From an uncultured Mediterranea sp. (lineage in GTDB: Bacteria; Bacteroidota; Bacteroidia; Bacteroidales; Bacteroidaceae), in NCBI GenBank assembly GCA_945641355.1, contig CALZEQ010000004.1, forward strand, positions 46,915-110,914: a DNA stretch of 64,000 nt, given 5' to 3'. Shown one piece after another: positions 26,330-35,468 of the stretch. Every line of letters starts with the position of its first letter. The first letter of the stretch is position 1. A program made the position numbers and the translations under genes. The notes under the pieces are model-generated. The model saw nothing but the letters and a program-made list of their open reading frames with translations, searched no databases and was not told where the DNA came from.

Positions 26330-27241
26330 ATGAAAGAGAATACAAAAGCATTGATGCTGGCCGGATTTGCCGTGCTCAGCTGGTCAACGGTAGCCACGGC
26401 CTTCAAGATAGCCCTGACTCACCTGACCTATTTTGAAATGTTGCTGGTAGCCAGCTGCACCTCGTTGGTTATCTTTGCCCTGGTCATGACCATCCAGCGC
26501 AAATGGGGATTGGTGGGCAAGCTCACTTCCAGACAATGGGGTCTTTTTGCCGGTCTTGGACTGCTGAATCCCGTCGCATACTATCTGGTCCTGTTCCGTG
26601 CCTACAACCTGCTGCCGGCACAGGTGGCACAGCCCATCAACTACGCCTGGCCCATCGTGCTTCTCATCCTGCTGGCCCTGTTTGCCCACCAGCCCATCCC
26701 CTCGCGCAAATACATCGGTATGTTTGTCTCGCTGGGCGGCGTGACGCTCATCTCCATGGGCAGCGGACAGATGGGCGATGGAGGCATCCCCGTAGGTGGC
26801 CTGTTGCTGGCTGCACTGAGTGCCCTGCTGTGGGCCTCGTACTGGATGCTGAACAACAAGTACAAAGATTCGTTCGACAGCATCCTGACCTGCTTCATGA
26901 GCTTCCTGTTCGGCACCCTCTACTTGGTGGCAGGTGCCTGCGTGACGGGCGTCAACATCTCCACACTTCCGGGCATCCTCTCGGGCATGTATGTGGGCGG
27001 TTTCGAGATGGGCATCCCCTTCATCTGCTTCGGACTGGCCATGCGCAAGACTACCAATCCGGCACTGATCAACCAGCTCTGCTACCTGTCGCCTTTCCTT
27101 TCGCTTTTCCTGATAGCCGTAGTGTTGGGCGAGCAGATTGCCACCACCACCTATATCGGACTGATTCTGATTGTATTGGGCATTGTGTTTAACCAGTATT
27201 TCGTCAAGGAGAAGCGTACGAAGACAGCTGCCGCCAAGTAA
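26330..27241 (+). CDS. DMT superfamily (EamA) transporter
   Basis: A 303-residue inner-membrane protein with about ten hydrophobic segments in two EamA repeats: LMLAGFAVLSWSTVATAFKI at the start, and LLLAALSALLWASYWMLNN opening the second half near residue 160. Family members export amino acids or other small metabolites, but nothing in the sequence fixes the substrate. It is a single-gene unit with its own promoter and a downstream terminator. Confidence 0.88.
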   Translation: MKENTKALMLAGFAVLSWSTVATAFKIALTHLTYFEMLLVASCTSLVIFALVMTIQRKWGLVGKLTSRQWGLFAGLGLLNPVAYYLVLFRAYNLLPAQVAQPINYAWPIVLLILLALFAHQPIPSRKYIGMFVSLGGVTLISMGSGQMGDGGIPVGGLLLAALSALLWASYWMLNNKYKDSFDSILTCFMSFLFGTLYLVAGACVTGVNISTLPGILSGMYVGGFEMGIPFICFGLAMRKTTNPALINQLCYLSPFLSLFLIAVVLGEQIATTTYIGLILIVLGIVFNQYFVKEKRTKTAAAK

Positions 27242-27261
27242 GCATTTCAGACAGCAAACGG

Positions 27262-27389
27262 CCGATGCCGGCAAGCGTTTGCATCGGTTGAAAGAACACA
27301 GCATTTGGTCGGCATCACCTGCCGTCTCCTTATAAGAGGAGTGATTTTGCTAACTGCGAAGTAGCAGAACCACCCCTCTTGCATTTTTT
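27262..27389 (+). terminator. Hairpins and terminator after the DMT gene
   Basis: A short stem CCGATGC/GCATCGG lies at 27262-27287. A second stem of about 17 bp (27336-27352 with 27362-27378, two mismatches) is followed by TTGCATTTTTTC. The second is the likely terminator. Confidence 0.65.
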
Positions 27390-27497
27390 CTTGTAGATTC
27401 CAACAAAAAAGTTGAAGAAAGAGGGTTGCTATTCCAAATTATACAACTATTTTAGCGGAACAAGTGAAAGAGTATGCAAACAAAACAAGTTACAGAT

Positions 27498-29510
27498 ATG
27501 ATTAAAACATTAAACAAATGCAAAGTATGGGCAGTACTTTCGGTTCTGTTGGTATTGACGGGATGCGTACCATCAGCCGACGATTCGCTATTTGAGAAAA
27601 AATACGCAGCCAACTTCAAGGAGATGATTGGCGGCGAGATTGACGAAGCCCAGACATGGATTACCGGAGCCGTGGTCAATGCCAACGTGAAAACTTCGGG
27701 CAAGGCCATCGTCAGCGTCTATACGCTGGGCAAGGAAGAGCGTGTGCTCTATGCCCGCAAGGAGGTGAACGGCAGCCGTTCGTTCCGCTTTGCCATCCCC
27801 CAGAACCTGGATGAGCACATCGCCTTCGAAGCCGACTATGGGGATGCAGAGAAGGTGTATCGCAAGATGGACCTGAATCTGAATTTGGAGCAGAGCATCA
27901 GTTTGGACTTGACACGCCCGGCCACCACCCGTGCCGCCATGGCATCCAGCAACTCGAACCCCGATCCCCCCTCATCCCTCTGCGGCAGCAGCAACAGCAG
28001 CACAGCCGGTGGCTATGCGGGACACAACTTTGGCTACACCCAGTTCCCCGGCTGGACGTGGGACAATCTCGCCGAAGCCATTCCGGAAGGTGAGAATCCA
28101 AACGGGAAGCAAATCACCAACTACGAGTTGATTTCCACCGGTCCCTTCTACCTGTCGCTTATCTACGGTTACACAGGTACAACGACACCCACTGTTTTGG
28201 GTTACTACTATTATCAGACTCCGGGTGTCTACACCGACCTGGTGATGGTGGATCTCTGTGAAGTACTGAGATACGACTATATTGACGGTTATGCCAAGAC
28301 ACAGTTCCAACTGATAGGCGAGAGCAGCTGGACGGACACCAATTTCGACCATTGGGATGGTGAGGGGGACGACGGCATCACCGCAAAGGTTGCCGCCCGT
28401 CAGGGTGATGGCATCCGCTGCACGTTCCGCGACAACAAGAGATACGGTGGTGTCAATGGTATCCAAGGCGTGCGCGGACTTACCTTCCAGGTCAACGTTC
28501 CTGTAGGGTATCGTTTGGGCTTCTACCTGAAGGCGGGTAGCAAGCAGACATCACAAGTGAATAATTTAAAGGCTCTCGGCGTACCGGAGTCATGCTACAA
28601 CATCAGTCAAGGTCTCTGCTTCTCGGGTGCAGATCTTAACACCAGAGTCAGCAAATACCCCTTCCGTAGCGTCATCAAGAAGTACGACGGCTTTACCTTT
28701 ATGGGGCTGGACGACTCTCCCGGCGGTGGTGACTTCGACTGCAACGACGTATCCTTCGGTCTGACCGCAGGCAACGGCGGTTCACTGCCGGGTGTTCTGT
28801 TGCCAGGCGTGAAGGATTTGGATAAAGACAAGTACTACAACAACGACGGCACCCTCACGGATGAGCCCAAGGATGATCCCATAAAAAATGTAATTGCAGG
28901 TAGGGATCCCGAAGACAACGGCCCCACAACAACCGACCCCAATCCCGGTGAGGGTGAAGGCAGTGGTGAATCTCCCTCCACCGGCACCGACCTGTTGCCG
29001 TGGACCATCGGCTACGAGGACTTGGGAATGAATGGTGACTTCGACTTCAACGACATCGTGCTGAAGGTGATTCCCACCACAGCCAACAAGGCCAAGGTCT
29101 ACCTCTGCGCCACGGGTGGTACGTACCCCGCACAGATTTACTACGACGGCCCCAACGGTGTAGAGGATTTGGGTGACGCCCACACCCTCTTAGGCCAGAT
29201 GGTCAACACCAAGGGCCTGTCAAAGGCTCCGAAACTCATTGCGACGGTAGACTGGCCGGACGGCTACACCATGCCGACAGACGCGCACCGCTTCTACATC
29301 GTGGTGAAGGGTGAAAAGATAGCCGTCGGCCGTGGGCCGTACGGAGAGCCTAAAGCCATCTGCGTACAAGGCAACTGGCAGTGGCCGAAGGAGATGGTCA
29401 GCCTGGCCAATGCATACCCCACACTGAGCCAGTGGGCCACCAACATTGATGACCCGAGCGCACGCGACTGGTACAACCATCCCACATCGGGTAACGTAAT
29501 CGTGCCCTGA
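27498..29510 (+). CDS. LruC-type surface lipoprotein with two acidic DF-N motifs
   Basis: A 670-residue exported lipoprotein (MIKTLNK start, lipobox LTGC, Cys 23). An N-terminal beta-rich part is followed by a serine/proline-rich linker near residues 145-165, then a large region of LruC/DUF4842 type. Two similar acidic, possibly calcium-binding motifs stand out: GLDDSPGGGDFDCNDVSFG and, later, GYEDLGMNGDFDFNDIVLK. A glycine/threonine/proline-rich linker (TTTDPNPGEGEGSGE) separates them. The function is unknown, but the layout suggests a cell-surface or vesicle protein. The in-frame start 8 codons upstream is less likely given the signal peptide. It is monocistronic, followed by a strong terminator. 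Confidence 0.85.
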   Translation: MIKTLNKCKVWAVLSVLLVLTGCVPSADDSLFEKKYAANFKEMIGGEIDEAQTWITGAVVNANVKTSGKAIVSVYTLGKEERVLYARKEVNGSRSFRFAIPQNLDEHIAFEADYGDAEKVYRKMDLNLNLEQSISLDLTRPATTRAAMASSNSNPDPPSSLCGSSNSSTAGGYAGHNFGYTQFPGWTWDNLAEAIPEGENPNGKQITNYELISTGPFYLSLIYGYTGTTTPTVLGYYYYQTPGVYTDLVMVDLCEVLRYDYIDGYAKTQFQLIGESSWTDTNFDHWDGEGDDGITAKVAARQGDGIRCTFRDNKRYGGVNGIQGVRGLTFQVNVPVGYRLGFYLKAGSKQTSQVNNLKALGVPESCYNISQGLCFSGADLNTRVSKYPFRSVIKKYDGFTFMGLDDSPGGGDFDCNDVSFGLTAGNGGSLPGVLLPGVKDLDKDKYYNNDGTLTDEPKDDPIKNVIAGRDPEDNGPTTTDPNPGEGEGSGESPSTGTDLLPWTIGYEDLGMNGDFDFNDIVLKVIPTTANKAKVYLCATGGTYPAQIYYDGPNGVEDLGDAHTLLGQMVNTKGLSKAPKLIATVDWPDGYTMPTDAHRFYIVVKGEKIAVGRGPYGEPKAICVQGNWQWPKEMVSLANAYPTLSQWATNIDDPSARDWYNHPTSGNVIVP

Positions 29511-29544
29511 CGGAGATTCCTTTCCCTTCATTCATACATTTAGC

Positions 29545-29589
29545 GAGGAGCTGCCGTACTCTACAAAAGTACGGCAGCTCCTCTGTTTA
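29545..29589 (+). terminator. Terminator after the LruC-type gene
   Basis: GAGGAGCTGCCGTACT pairs perfectly with AGTACGGCAGCTCCTC around CTACAAA, followed by TGTTTAT. Confidence 0.85.
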
Positions 29590-29667
29590 TTGGTAGCGCA
29601 AGGAGAGAGCGAAGCGGAGCAACAAAAAGAAAAGAGGCAAAATGCGTCGTGTGATAAATATTATTCG

Positions 29668-29675
29668 TACCTTCG
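29668..29675 (+). promoter_or_regulatory. Candidate promoter for the DASS-metA run
   Basis: TACCTTCG is one mismatch from TAnnTTTG and lies about 50 nt before the ATG at 29726. Confidence 0.35.
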
Positions 29676-29725
29676 CCCGCGAATCAAAAATAACCATTAA
29701 TATCTAACACAAAACGATTTGAATT

Positions 29726-31231
29726 ATGTTTAAAAACTTTCACGGCTTCTCCATTTTGGATGCCTACCACAAGATGCGTCAAGTAAAGAAGGCGCAGCCC
29801 GGACGCATCATCAAGAAACTGATACAGGCATTCATTGTATTGGTTATCACGCTATTGATATGGAACGCTCCGACCTCGTTCTTCGGCATTGACGGACTGA
29901 CCATCGTGCAGCAACGCATCATTGCCATCTTTGCATTTGCCACGTTGATGTGGGTCATGGAGGTAGCCTCTTCGTGGGCCACCAGTGTGGCCATCATCGG
30001 TATGCTGCTGCTCTTTACCTCCAACTCCGGCATCAAGTGGATGTGCAACCCTGACGAAGTGGGTACGTTGCTGAGCTACAAAGCCGTGATGGCGACCTTT
30101 GCCGACCCCGTCATCATGCTGTTCATCGGCGGATTCACGCTGGCCATCGCAGCCGGCAAGACGGGTCTGGACGCCCAGTTGGCCAAGATACTGCTCCGTC
30201 CCTTCGGCACCAAGAGCGAGAACGTGCTGCTGGGCTTCCTGCTCATCACAGGTCTCTTCTCCATGTTTGTGTCCAACACGGCTACCGCCGCCATGATGCT
30301 CACCTTCCTGGCACCGGTATTCAAGCAGCTGCCTCCCGAGGGCAAGGGACGCATCGCCATGGCACTCTCCATCCCCGTAGCTGCCAACCTGGGCGGTATG
30401 GGTACCCCCATCGGCACCCCTCCCAACACCATCGCCTTGAAGTACCTGAACGACCCTGAAGGGCTGAACCTGGGACTGGGCTTCGGACAGTGGATGGCCT
30501 TCATGTTCCCACTGGTCATCGTACTGCTCTTCATCAGCTGGATGCTGCTGAAGCGGGTGTTCCCCTTCTCGCAGAAGACCATCCACCTCACCATCGAAGG
30601 CGAGATGAAGAAGGATGTACATACCTACATCGTGATTGTCACCTTCATCGTGACGGTACTGCTCTGGCTGCTGGACACCGTGACAGGCATCAACTCCTAT
30701 ACAGTGGCCCTGATACCGTTTGTGGTCTTTGCACTGACGGGGGTCATCACCCGCCGTGACCTGGAGGAAATCAACTGGTCGGTCATCTGGATGGTAGCCG
30801 GCGGTTTTGCCTTGGGTTACGGTCTGAATGCCTCCGGACTGGCTGCGCAAGCCGTTGAGAGCATTCCCTTCGGCAGCTTCTCACCGGTATTCATCCTGGT
30901 GCTCTCCGGCCTCATCTGCTACGCACTCTCCAACTTCATCAGCAACTCTGCCACAGCTGCACTGCTGATGCCCATCCTGGTGGTAGTCTGCTCGGCCATG
31001 GACAGCAAGCTGGGAGCCATCGGAGGTACGCCCACCGTATTGATTGGTGTTGCCATCGCCGCCTCCAGCGCCATGGTGCTGCCCATCTCTACACCGCCCA
31101 ACGCATTGGCCTTTGCCACCAATCTGGTGCAGCAGAAGGACATGGCACGCATGGGCCTGATGGTGGGTATCATCAGCATGATACTGGGCTACAGTGTGCT
31201 CTACGTGCTGGGAATGCTGCACGTCTTCTAA
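29726..31231 (+). CDS. DASS/SLC13-family anion:sodium symporter
   Basis: A 501-residue inner-membrane transporter of the divalent anion:sodium symporter family. It carries both conserved SNT-type motifs, SNTATAAMMLTFLAP in the first half and SNSATAALLMPILVV in the second, plus the following glycine/proline motifs GTPIGTPPNTIAL and PISTPPNALAF. These sites bind sodium and the carboxylate or sulfate substrate. The N-terminal 35 residues are soluble and basic. Dicarboxylates or sulfate are both possible. It precedes metA by 26 nt; a sulfate role would suit methionine synthesis, but that is inference. Confidence 0.9.
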   Translation: MFKNFHGFSILDAYHKMRQVKKAQPGRIIKKLIQAFIVLVITLLIWNAPTSFFGIDGLTIVQQRIIAIFAFATLMWVMEVASSWATSVAIIGMLLLFTSNSGIKWMCNPDEVGTLLSYKAVMATFADPVIMLFIGGFTLAIAAGKTGLDAQLAKILLRPFGTKSENVLLGFLLITGLFSMFVSNTATAAMMLTFLAPVFKQLPPEGKGRIAMALSIPVAANLGGMGTPIGTPPNTIALKYLNDPEGLNLGLGFGQWMAFMFPLVIVLLFISWMLLKRVFPFSQKTIHLTIEGEMKKDVHTYIVIVTFIVTVLLWLLDTVTGINSYTVALIPFVVFALTGVITRRDLEEINWSVIWMVAGGFALGYGLNASGLAAQAVESIPFGSFSPVFILVLSGLICYALSNFISNSATAALLMPILVVVCSAMDSKLGAIGGTPTVLIGVAIAASSAMVLPISTPPNALAFATNLVQQKDMARMGLMVGIISMILGYSVLYVLGMLHVF

Positions 31232-31257
31232 TGAAAACCATTCTAAATATACCATAA

Positions 31258-32175
31258 ATGCCACTAAACTTACCCGATAAACTGCCCGCCATCGAATTGT
31301 TGAAGACGGAGAACATCTTCGTCATCGACAATTCGCGGGCCACCCAACAGGACATCCGTCCGCTGCGCATCGTCATACTGAACCTGATGCCGCTGAAGGT
31401 GACGACGGAGACCGACCTGATACGCCTGCTCTCCAACACGCCGCTGCAGCTGGAGATTGAGTTCATGAAAATCAAGAGTCATACCTCCAAGAACACCCCC
31501 ATCGAACACATGAAGGCCTTCTATACCGACTTTGAAAAGATGAAGGGGAAGAAGTATGACGGCATGATAGTGACCGGTGCGCCGGTGGAACAGATGGAGT
31601 TTGAGGAGGTGACCTACTGGAATGAGATTACGGAGATTTTCGACTGGGCACGTACCCACGTCACCTCTACACTCTACATCTGCTGGGCCGCCCAGGCCGG
31701 CCTCTACCACCACTACGGCATTCCGAAGTACGCCTTGCCGCACAAGATGTTCGGCATCTTCCGCCATCGACCGCTGCAGCCGTTGCACCCCATCTTCCGA
31801 GGGTTCGACGACGAGTTCTGTGTCCCCCACAGCCGCCACACCGAGGTGCGCCGTGAGGACATATTGAAAGTACCTGCCCTGACGCTGCTCTCCGAGTCAG
31901 ACGAGGCCGGTGTCTATATGGTGATGGCCCGAGGCGGACGCGAGTTCTTTGTCACCGGCCATTCGGAATACTCCCCTCTGACATTGGACACCGAGTATCG
32001 CCGCGACCTGGGCAAGGGACTTCCCATCGAGATGCCCCGCAACTACTACATCGATGACGACCCGCAAAAGGGAGTACGGGTAAGCTGGCGTGCCCATGCC
32101 AACCTGCTTTTCACCAACTGGCTGAACTATTTTGTCTATCAAGAGACACCCTACAACATCAACGACATCGGATGA
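31258..32175 (+). CDS. metA: Homoserine O-acetyltransferase (MetA type)
   Basis: Activates homoserine for methionine synthesis. The 305-residue protein carries the MetA catalytic residues at canonical numbers: Cys 142 (YICWAAQ), His 235 and Glu 237 (TGHSEYSP). Residue 111, which sets acyl-CoA choice, is Glu (TGAPVEQMEFEE) and not the Gly of E. coli MetA. By established structure-function work on this family, Glu favours acetyl-CoA, so the product is predicted to be O-acetylhomoserine despite the usual succinyltransferase label. The gene overlaps the next by 4 nt (ATGA), so translation is coupled. Confidence 0.94.
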   Translation: MPLNLPDKLPAIELLKTENIFVIDNSRATQQDIRPLRIVILNLMPLKVTTETDLIRLLSNTPLQLEIEFMKIKSHTSKNTPIEHMKAFYTDFEKMKGKKYDGMIVTGAPVEQMEFEEVTYWNEITEIFDWARTHVTSTLYICWAAQAGLYHHYGIPKYALPHKMFGIFRHRPLQPLHPIFRGFDDEFCVPHSRHTEVRREDILKVPALTLLSESDEAGVYMVMARGGREFFVTGHSEYSPLTLDTEYRRDLGKGLPIEMPRNYYIDDDPQKGVRVSWRAHANLLFTNWLNYFVYQETPYNINDIG

Positions 32176-34043
32176 AGCAGCTGCGTCACATAGAGCTTCT
32201 GGCCCCGGCCCGCAACCTGGAGTGCGGACTGGAGGCGGTGCGTCACGGTGCGGATGCCGTCTACATCGGTGCGCCCCGCTTCGGTGCCCGTGCTGCAGCC
32301 GGCAACTCACTGGCGGACATCGCCTGCTTGGTCAGCTTCGCCCACCTCTACAACGTGCGTGTGTACGTAGCCCTGAACACCATCCTGAAGGAGGAGGAAC
32401 TGGCCGAGACGGAGCAGATGATTCACGACCTCTATCAGGCAGGCGTGGATGCCCTCATCGTACAGGACATGGGCATCACCCGCCTTCAGCTGCCCCCCAT
32501 CCCGCTGCACGCCAGCACACAAACCGACAACCGCACACCTCAGAAGGTGCGCTTCCTGGCCGAAGCGGGCTTCCGTCAGGTCGTACTGGCCCGCGAGCTG
32601 TCGTTGGAGGAGATACGCGCCATCCATCAGGAGGTGCCGCAGACGGCACTGGAGGTGTTTGTCCACGGCGCACTCTGCGTCAGCTACAGCGGACAGTGCT
32701 ATGCCAGCCAGGCCTGCTTCGGACGCAGTGCCAACCGGGGGGAGTGCGCACAGTTCTGCCGGCTGCCCTTTACCCTGACCGATGCCGACGGACGGGTGGT
32801 GGTGCGCGACAAGCATCTGCTTTCGCTGAAAGACCTCAACCAGATTGACCTGCTGGAGCAGCTGCTGGATGCAGGAGTCACTTCGCTGAAGATTGAAGGA
32901 CGCCTGAAGGAGGTCTCCTATGTGAAGAACGTCACCGCCGCCTACCGCCAACGGTTAGATGCCATCTACCGACGGCGGCCAGAATACCGCAGTGCCTCAT
33001 CGGGCAGCTGCCGCTATACCTTCCAGCCTCAGTTGGAGAAGAGCTTCAGCCGTGGATTCACCCACTACTTCCTGCAAGGCCGCGACCCGGACATTCTCTC
33101 GCCCGACACGCCCAAATCGCTGGGCGAGGAGATGGGCACAATGAAGGAGCAACGGGGCGGATACCTGACGGTGGCCGGCGTCAAACCGTTCCACAACGGT
33201 GACGGGGTCTGTTACCTGGACGAACAAGGACGCCTGCAAGGCTTCCGTGTCAATCGGGTGGAGAACAACAAGCTCTATCCGGCCGGCGAGATGCCTCGCA
33301 TCCGTCCACGCACACGCCTCTACCGCAACTTCGACCAGGCTTTCGAGCGGTTGCTGGCACGTCCTTCGTCCGATCGGAAGATAGGTGTCTGCTGGGAACT
33401 GGCCGAGACGAAGTGGGGATTCCGTCTGACACTGGCCGACGAGGACGACAACCGGGTGTCACTGGCCTTTGCCGCAGAGAAGGAGCCGGCACGCACGCCG
33501 CAAGCCGACAACCTGCGGACGCTGCTGACACGTCTGGGAGAGACGCCGTTTGAAGTCATCGGTTCGCTCTCCTCCGACGGCGAAGGGGTCTCCCTGAAGC
33601 TGACCCGTAACTGGTTCCTCCCCTCATCGGTCGTCACCGAATGGCGCCGAAAGGCTATCGAACGCCTGCAAGCCGCCCGACGCATCAACTATCGACGTGA
33701 ATTGGCCGTATGGCACCCGACCACTCATCCCTACCCAGCCGCATCACTTACCTATCTGGGTAACGTAATGAACCCCGCAGCCCGCAGTTTCTACCTTTCA
33801 CACGGTCTGCAACACATCGACCCGGCCTTCGAGGCCCAACCGGTGGAGGGGGCTGTACTGATGTTCTGCCGCCATTGCCTGCGCTACAGCATGGGGTGGT
33901 GTCCGTCACACCAGCACGGACGTTCACCCTACCGCGAACCCTACTACCTGACGGCTTCGGACGGACGACGCTTCCGCCTGCAGTTCGACTGTCGGGCTTG
34001 CCAGATGAAGGTAATCGAGGAGCATAAACCTGCTAACAGATAA
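32172..34043 (+). CDS. U32-family peptidase-like protein (RlhA/YhbU-type)
   Basis: A 623-residue cytosolic protein with the U32 TIM-barrel signature: IELLAPARNLECGLEAVRHGADAVYIGAP, LEVFVHGALCVSYSGQCY and the cysteine cluster ASQACFGRSANRGECAQFCRLPF. C-terminal domains end with a further cysteine-rich segment (FCRHCLRYSMGWCPSH, FDCRACQMK) that could hold a metal or Fe-S cluster. E. coli relatives (RlhA, TrhP, UbiU/V) hydroxylate RNA or ubiquinone precursors rather than cleave peptides. The RlhA-like length and layout suggest rRNA hydroxylation, as inference. Its start overlaps the metA stop. Confidence 0.88.
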   Translation: MKQLRHIELLAPARNLECGLEAVRHGADAVYIGAPRFGARAAAGNSLADIACLVSFAHLYNVRVYVALNTILKEEELAETEQMIHDLYQAGVDALIVQDMGITRLQLPPIPLHASTQTDNRTPQKVRFLAEAGFRQVVLARELSLEEIRAIHQEVPQTALEVFVHGALCVSYSGQCYASQACFGRSANRGECAQFCRLPFTLTDADGRVVVRDKHLLSLKDLNQIDLLEQLLDAGVTSLKIEGRLKEVSYVKNVTAAYRQRLDAIYRRRPEYRSASSGSCRYTFQPQLEKSFSRGFTHYFLQGRDPDILSPDTPKSLGEEMGTMKEQRGGYLTVAGVKPFHNGDGVCYLDEQGRLQGFRVNRVENNKLYPAGEMPRIRPRTRLYRNFDQAFERLLARPSSDRKIGVCWELAETKWGFRLTLADEDDNRVSLAFAAEKEPARTPQADNLRTLLTRLGETPFEVIGSLSSDGEGVSLKLTRNWFLPSSVVTEWRRKAIERLQAARRINYRRELAVWHPTTHPYPAASLTYLGNVMNPAARSFYLSHGLQHIDPAFEAQPVEGAVLMFCRHCLRYSMGWCPSHQHGRSPYREPYYLTASDGRRFRLQFDCRACQMKVIEEHKPANR

Positions 34044-34049
34044 GGAGGA

Positions 34050-35057
34050 ATGAGCAATTGGCAACATAGGGAGATGGAGCGGACGAACCAGTCGGTCCGG
34101 ATGTGGATAGCCTGGATACCCTTGCTCTGCCTGCTGCTTGCCTCTTGCCACTATGCGCATCCCTCACTGACGGACGAAACGATGAGCCGCGAGCAACGCG
34201 ACTCGCTGGCCTGCCTCTTTGCACACCACTACACCCCGGGCATGAACCTGGAGCTGCTGGCCGACTCCATCCGGCTGGCCTGTCTGCCTGTCAAAGATTG
34301 CTACAGCATGCTCTACCGGGGCGACCGCGTAGTAGTGGCCGAGGTTGCCATCCATCCCCAGGACAGCGTAGACAGCGTCTGGGTAAAGCTGGCACATACC
34401 CAGGAGGCACAAGGCTGGCTATGCGAATCGGAGATGAAACGCCACTTCGTGCCTACCGACAGCATATCGCAGGCCATTCACCTCTTCAGCAAGACCCACG
34501 CTTCCTACTTTATGGCCATCTTTGCCCTGTTCATAGCGGTGTGGTTGGTGCGTACTTGGCGCCGCAAACAGATGAAGTTGGTCTACTTCAACGACATCGA
34601 CAGCCTCTATCCGCTGCTGCTCTGTCTGCTGATGGCCTTCAGTGCCACGCTTTACGAGTCCATGCAGGTCTTTGCACCCGATACCTGGGAGCACTTCTAC
34701 TTCAATCCCACCCTCTCGCCGCTCCGGGTTCCCTTTGTGCTCTCCATCTTTCTGCTGAGTCTGTGGTTCTTTCTCATCGTGCTGCTGGCCACGCTGGATG
34801 TACTATTCCGTCAGCTCTCGCCGGCAGCAGCCGTCCTCTATTTGTTAGGGCTGGTTTCCTGCTGCATCTTCTGCTACCTCTTTTTCATTCTGACCACCCG
34901 TTTCTACGTAGGGTATCTGTTTCTGGCAGCCTTTGCCTACCTCTATTTCCGCCGCCTCGTCACCACCCTGCACACTCCCCGCTACCGCTGCGGACAATGT
35001 GGGAGGAAGCTGCACGAGAAGGGGCTCTGCCCCCACTGCGGGGCCATGAATGTATAA
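34050..35057 (+). CDS. Membrane protein with C-terminal zinc ribbon
   Basis: A 335-residue protein of unknown function. The first hydrophobic segment (MWIAWIPLLCLLLASCHY) can be a lipoprotein signal or a membrane anchor. An extracytoplasmic region of about 120 residues follows, then a transmembrane segment (SYFMAIFALFIAVWLVRTW). Four more hydrophobic helices come before a C-terminal zinc ribbon, CGQCGRKLHEKGLCPHCG, with four cysteines. The true start may be the later ATG at 34074 (MERTNQS). It follows the U32 gene by 6 nt, and a repeat hairpin begins 2 nt after its stop. Confidence 0.75.
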   Translation: MSNWQHREMERTNQSVRMWIAWIPLLCLLLASCHYAHPSLTDETMSREQRDSLACLFAHHYTPGMNLELLADSIRLACLPVKDCYSMLYRGDRVVVAEVAIHPQDSVDSVWVKLAHTQEAQGWLCESEMKRHFVPTDSISQAIHLFSKTHASYFMAIFALFIAVWLVRTWRRKQMKLVYFNDIDSLYPLLLCLLMAFSATLYESMQVFAPDTWEHFYFNPTLSPLRVPFVLSIFLLSLWFFLIVLLATLDVLFRQLSPAAAVLYLLGLVSCCIFCYLFFILTTRFYVGYLFLAAFAYLYFRRLVTTLHTPRYRCGQCGRKLHEKGLCPHCGAMNV

Positions 35058-35058
35058 G

Positions 35059-35213
35059 CTTTTTCTTTTGTCTTGAAACAAAAGAAAAAGATACCAAAAA
35101 GAAAAATTCAAGGCTCACGTCTCCGTCGCTACTACGCCTAAGCCAGTCCTTTCCGCTTAATTTAAAATGGCACTACCGGCGGGATGAGGGCGGAAAATGT
35201 TCCGTCCCTACAC
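35059..35213 (+). repeat. Composite interspersed repeat after the zinc-ribbon gene
   Basis: The AT hairpin CTTTTTCTTTTGT/ACAAAAGAAAAAG is followed by the TTCAAGGCTCACGTCTCCGT module. A short TTAATTTAAAATGG tract and the GC hairpin GGGCGGAA/TTCCGTCCC at 35188-35208 complete it. Module order matches 20681-21020. The first hairpin may act as terminator for the upstream run. Confidence 0.75.
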
Positions 35214-35468
35214 GTTTCTCAATTTGAAATCTATAATGGCGTTCATGCCGGTCAATGAAAATCCTCTTGGCCGCTAAGACTTAACTAAATTGAGAAAATG
35301 CAAAGCAGCGAACCGGCATAGTATACCGGAAAAAGATTAAAAGAAACGGAGCAATACTTTAAAACCTTTGGTAAGAAGGTTTAAAACTGTTTATGCAACG
35401 GTTTTAAACTTCCCTACCGGCAGATTCGGCATCATTAGAGGGAGTGTTGTACACATTTTTCTTTTTAC
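35214..35468. other. Non-coding stretch with alternative hairpins
   Basis: No gene seen. AAACCTT/AAGGTTT (35362-35382) and GTTTAAAAC/GTTTTAAAC (35379-35409) overlap and are mutually exclusive stems. Both neighbouring genes end toward this gap. Confidence 0.4.
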
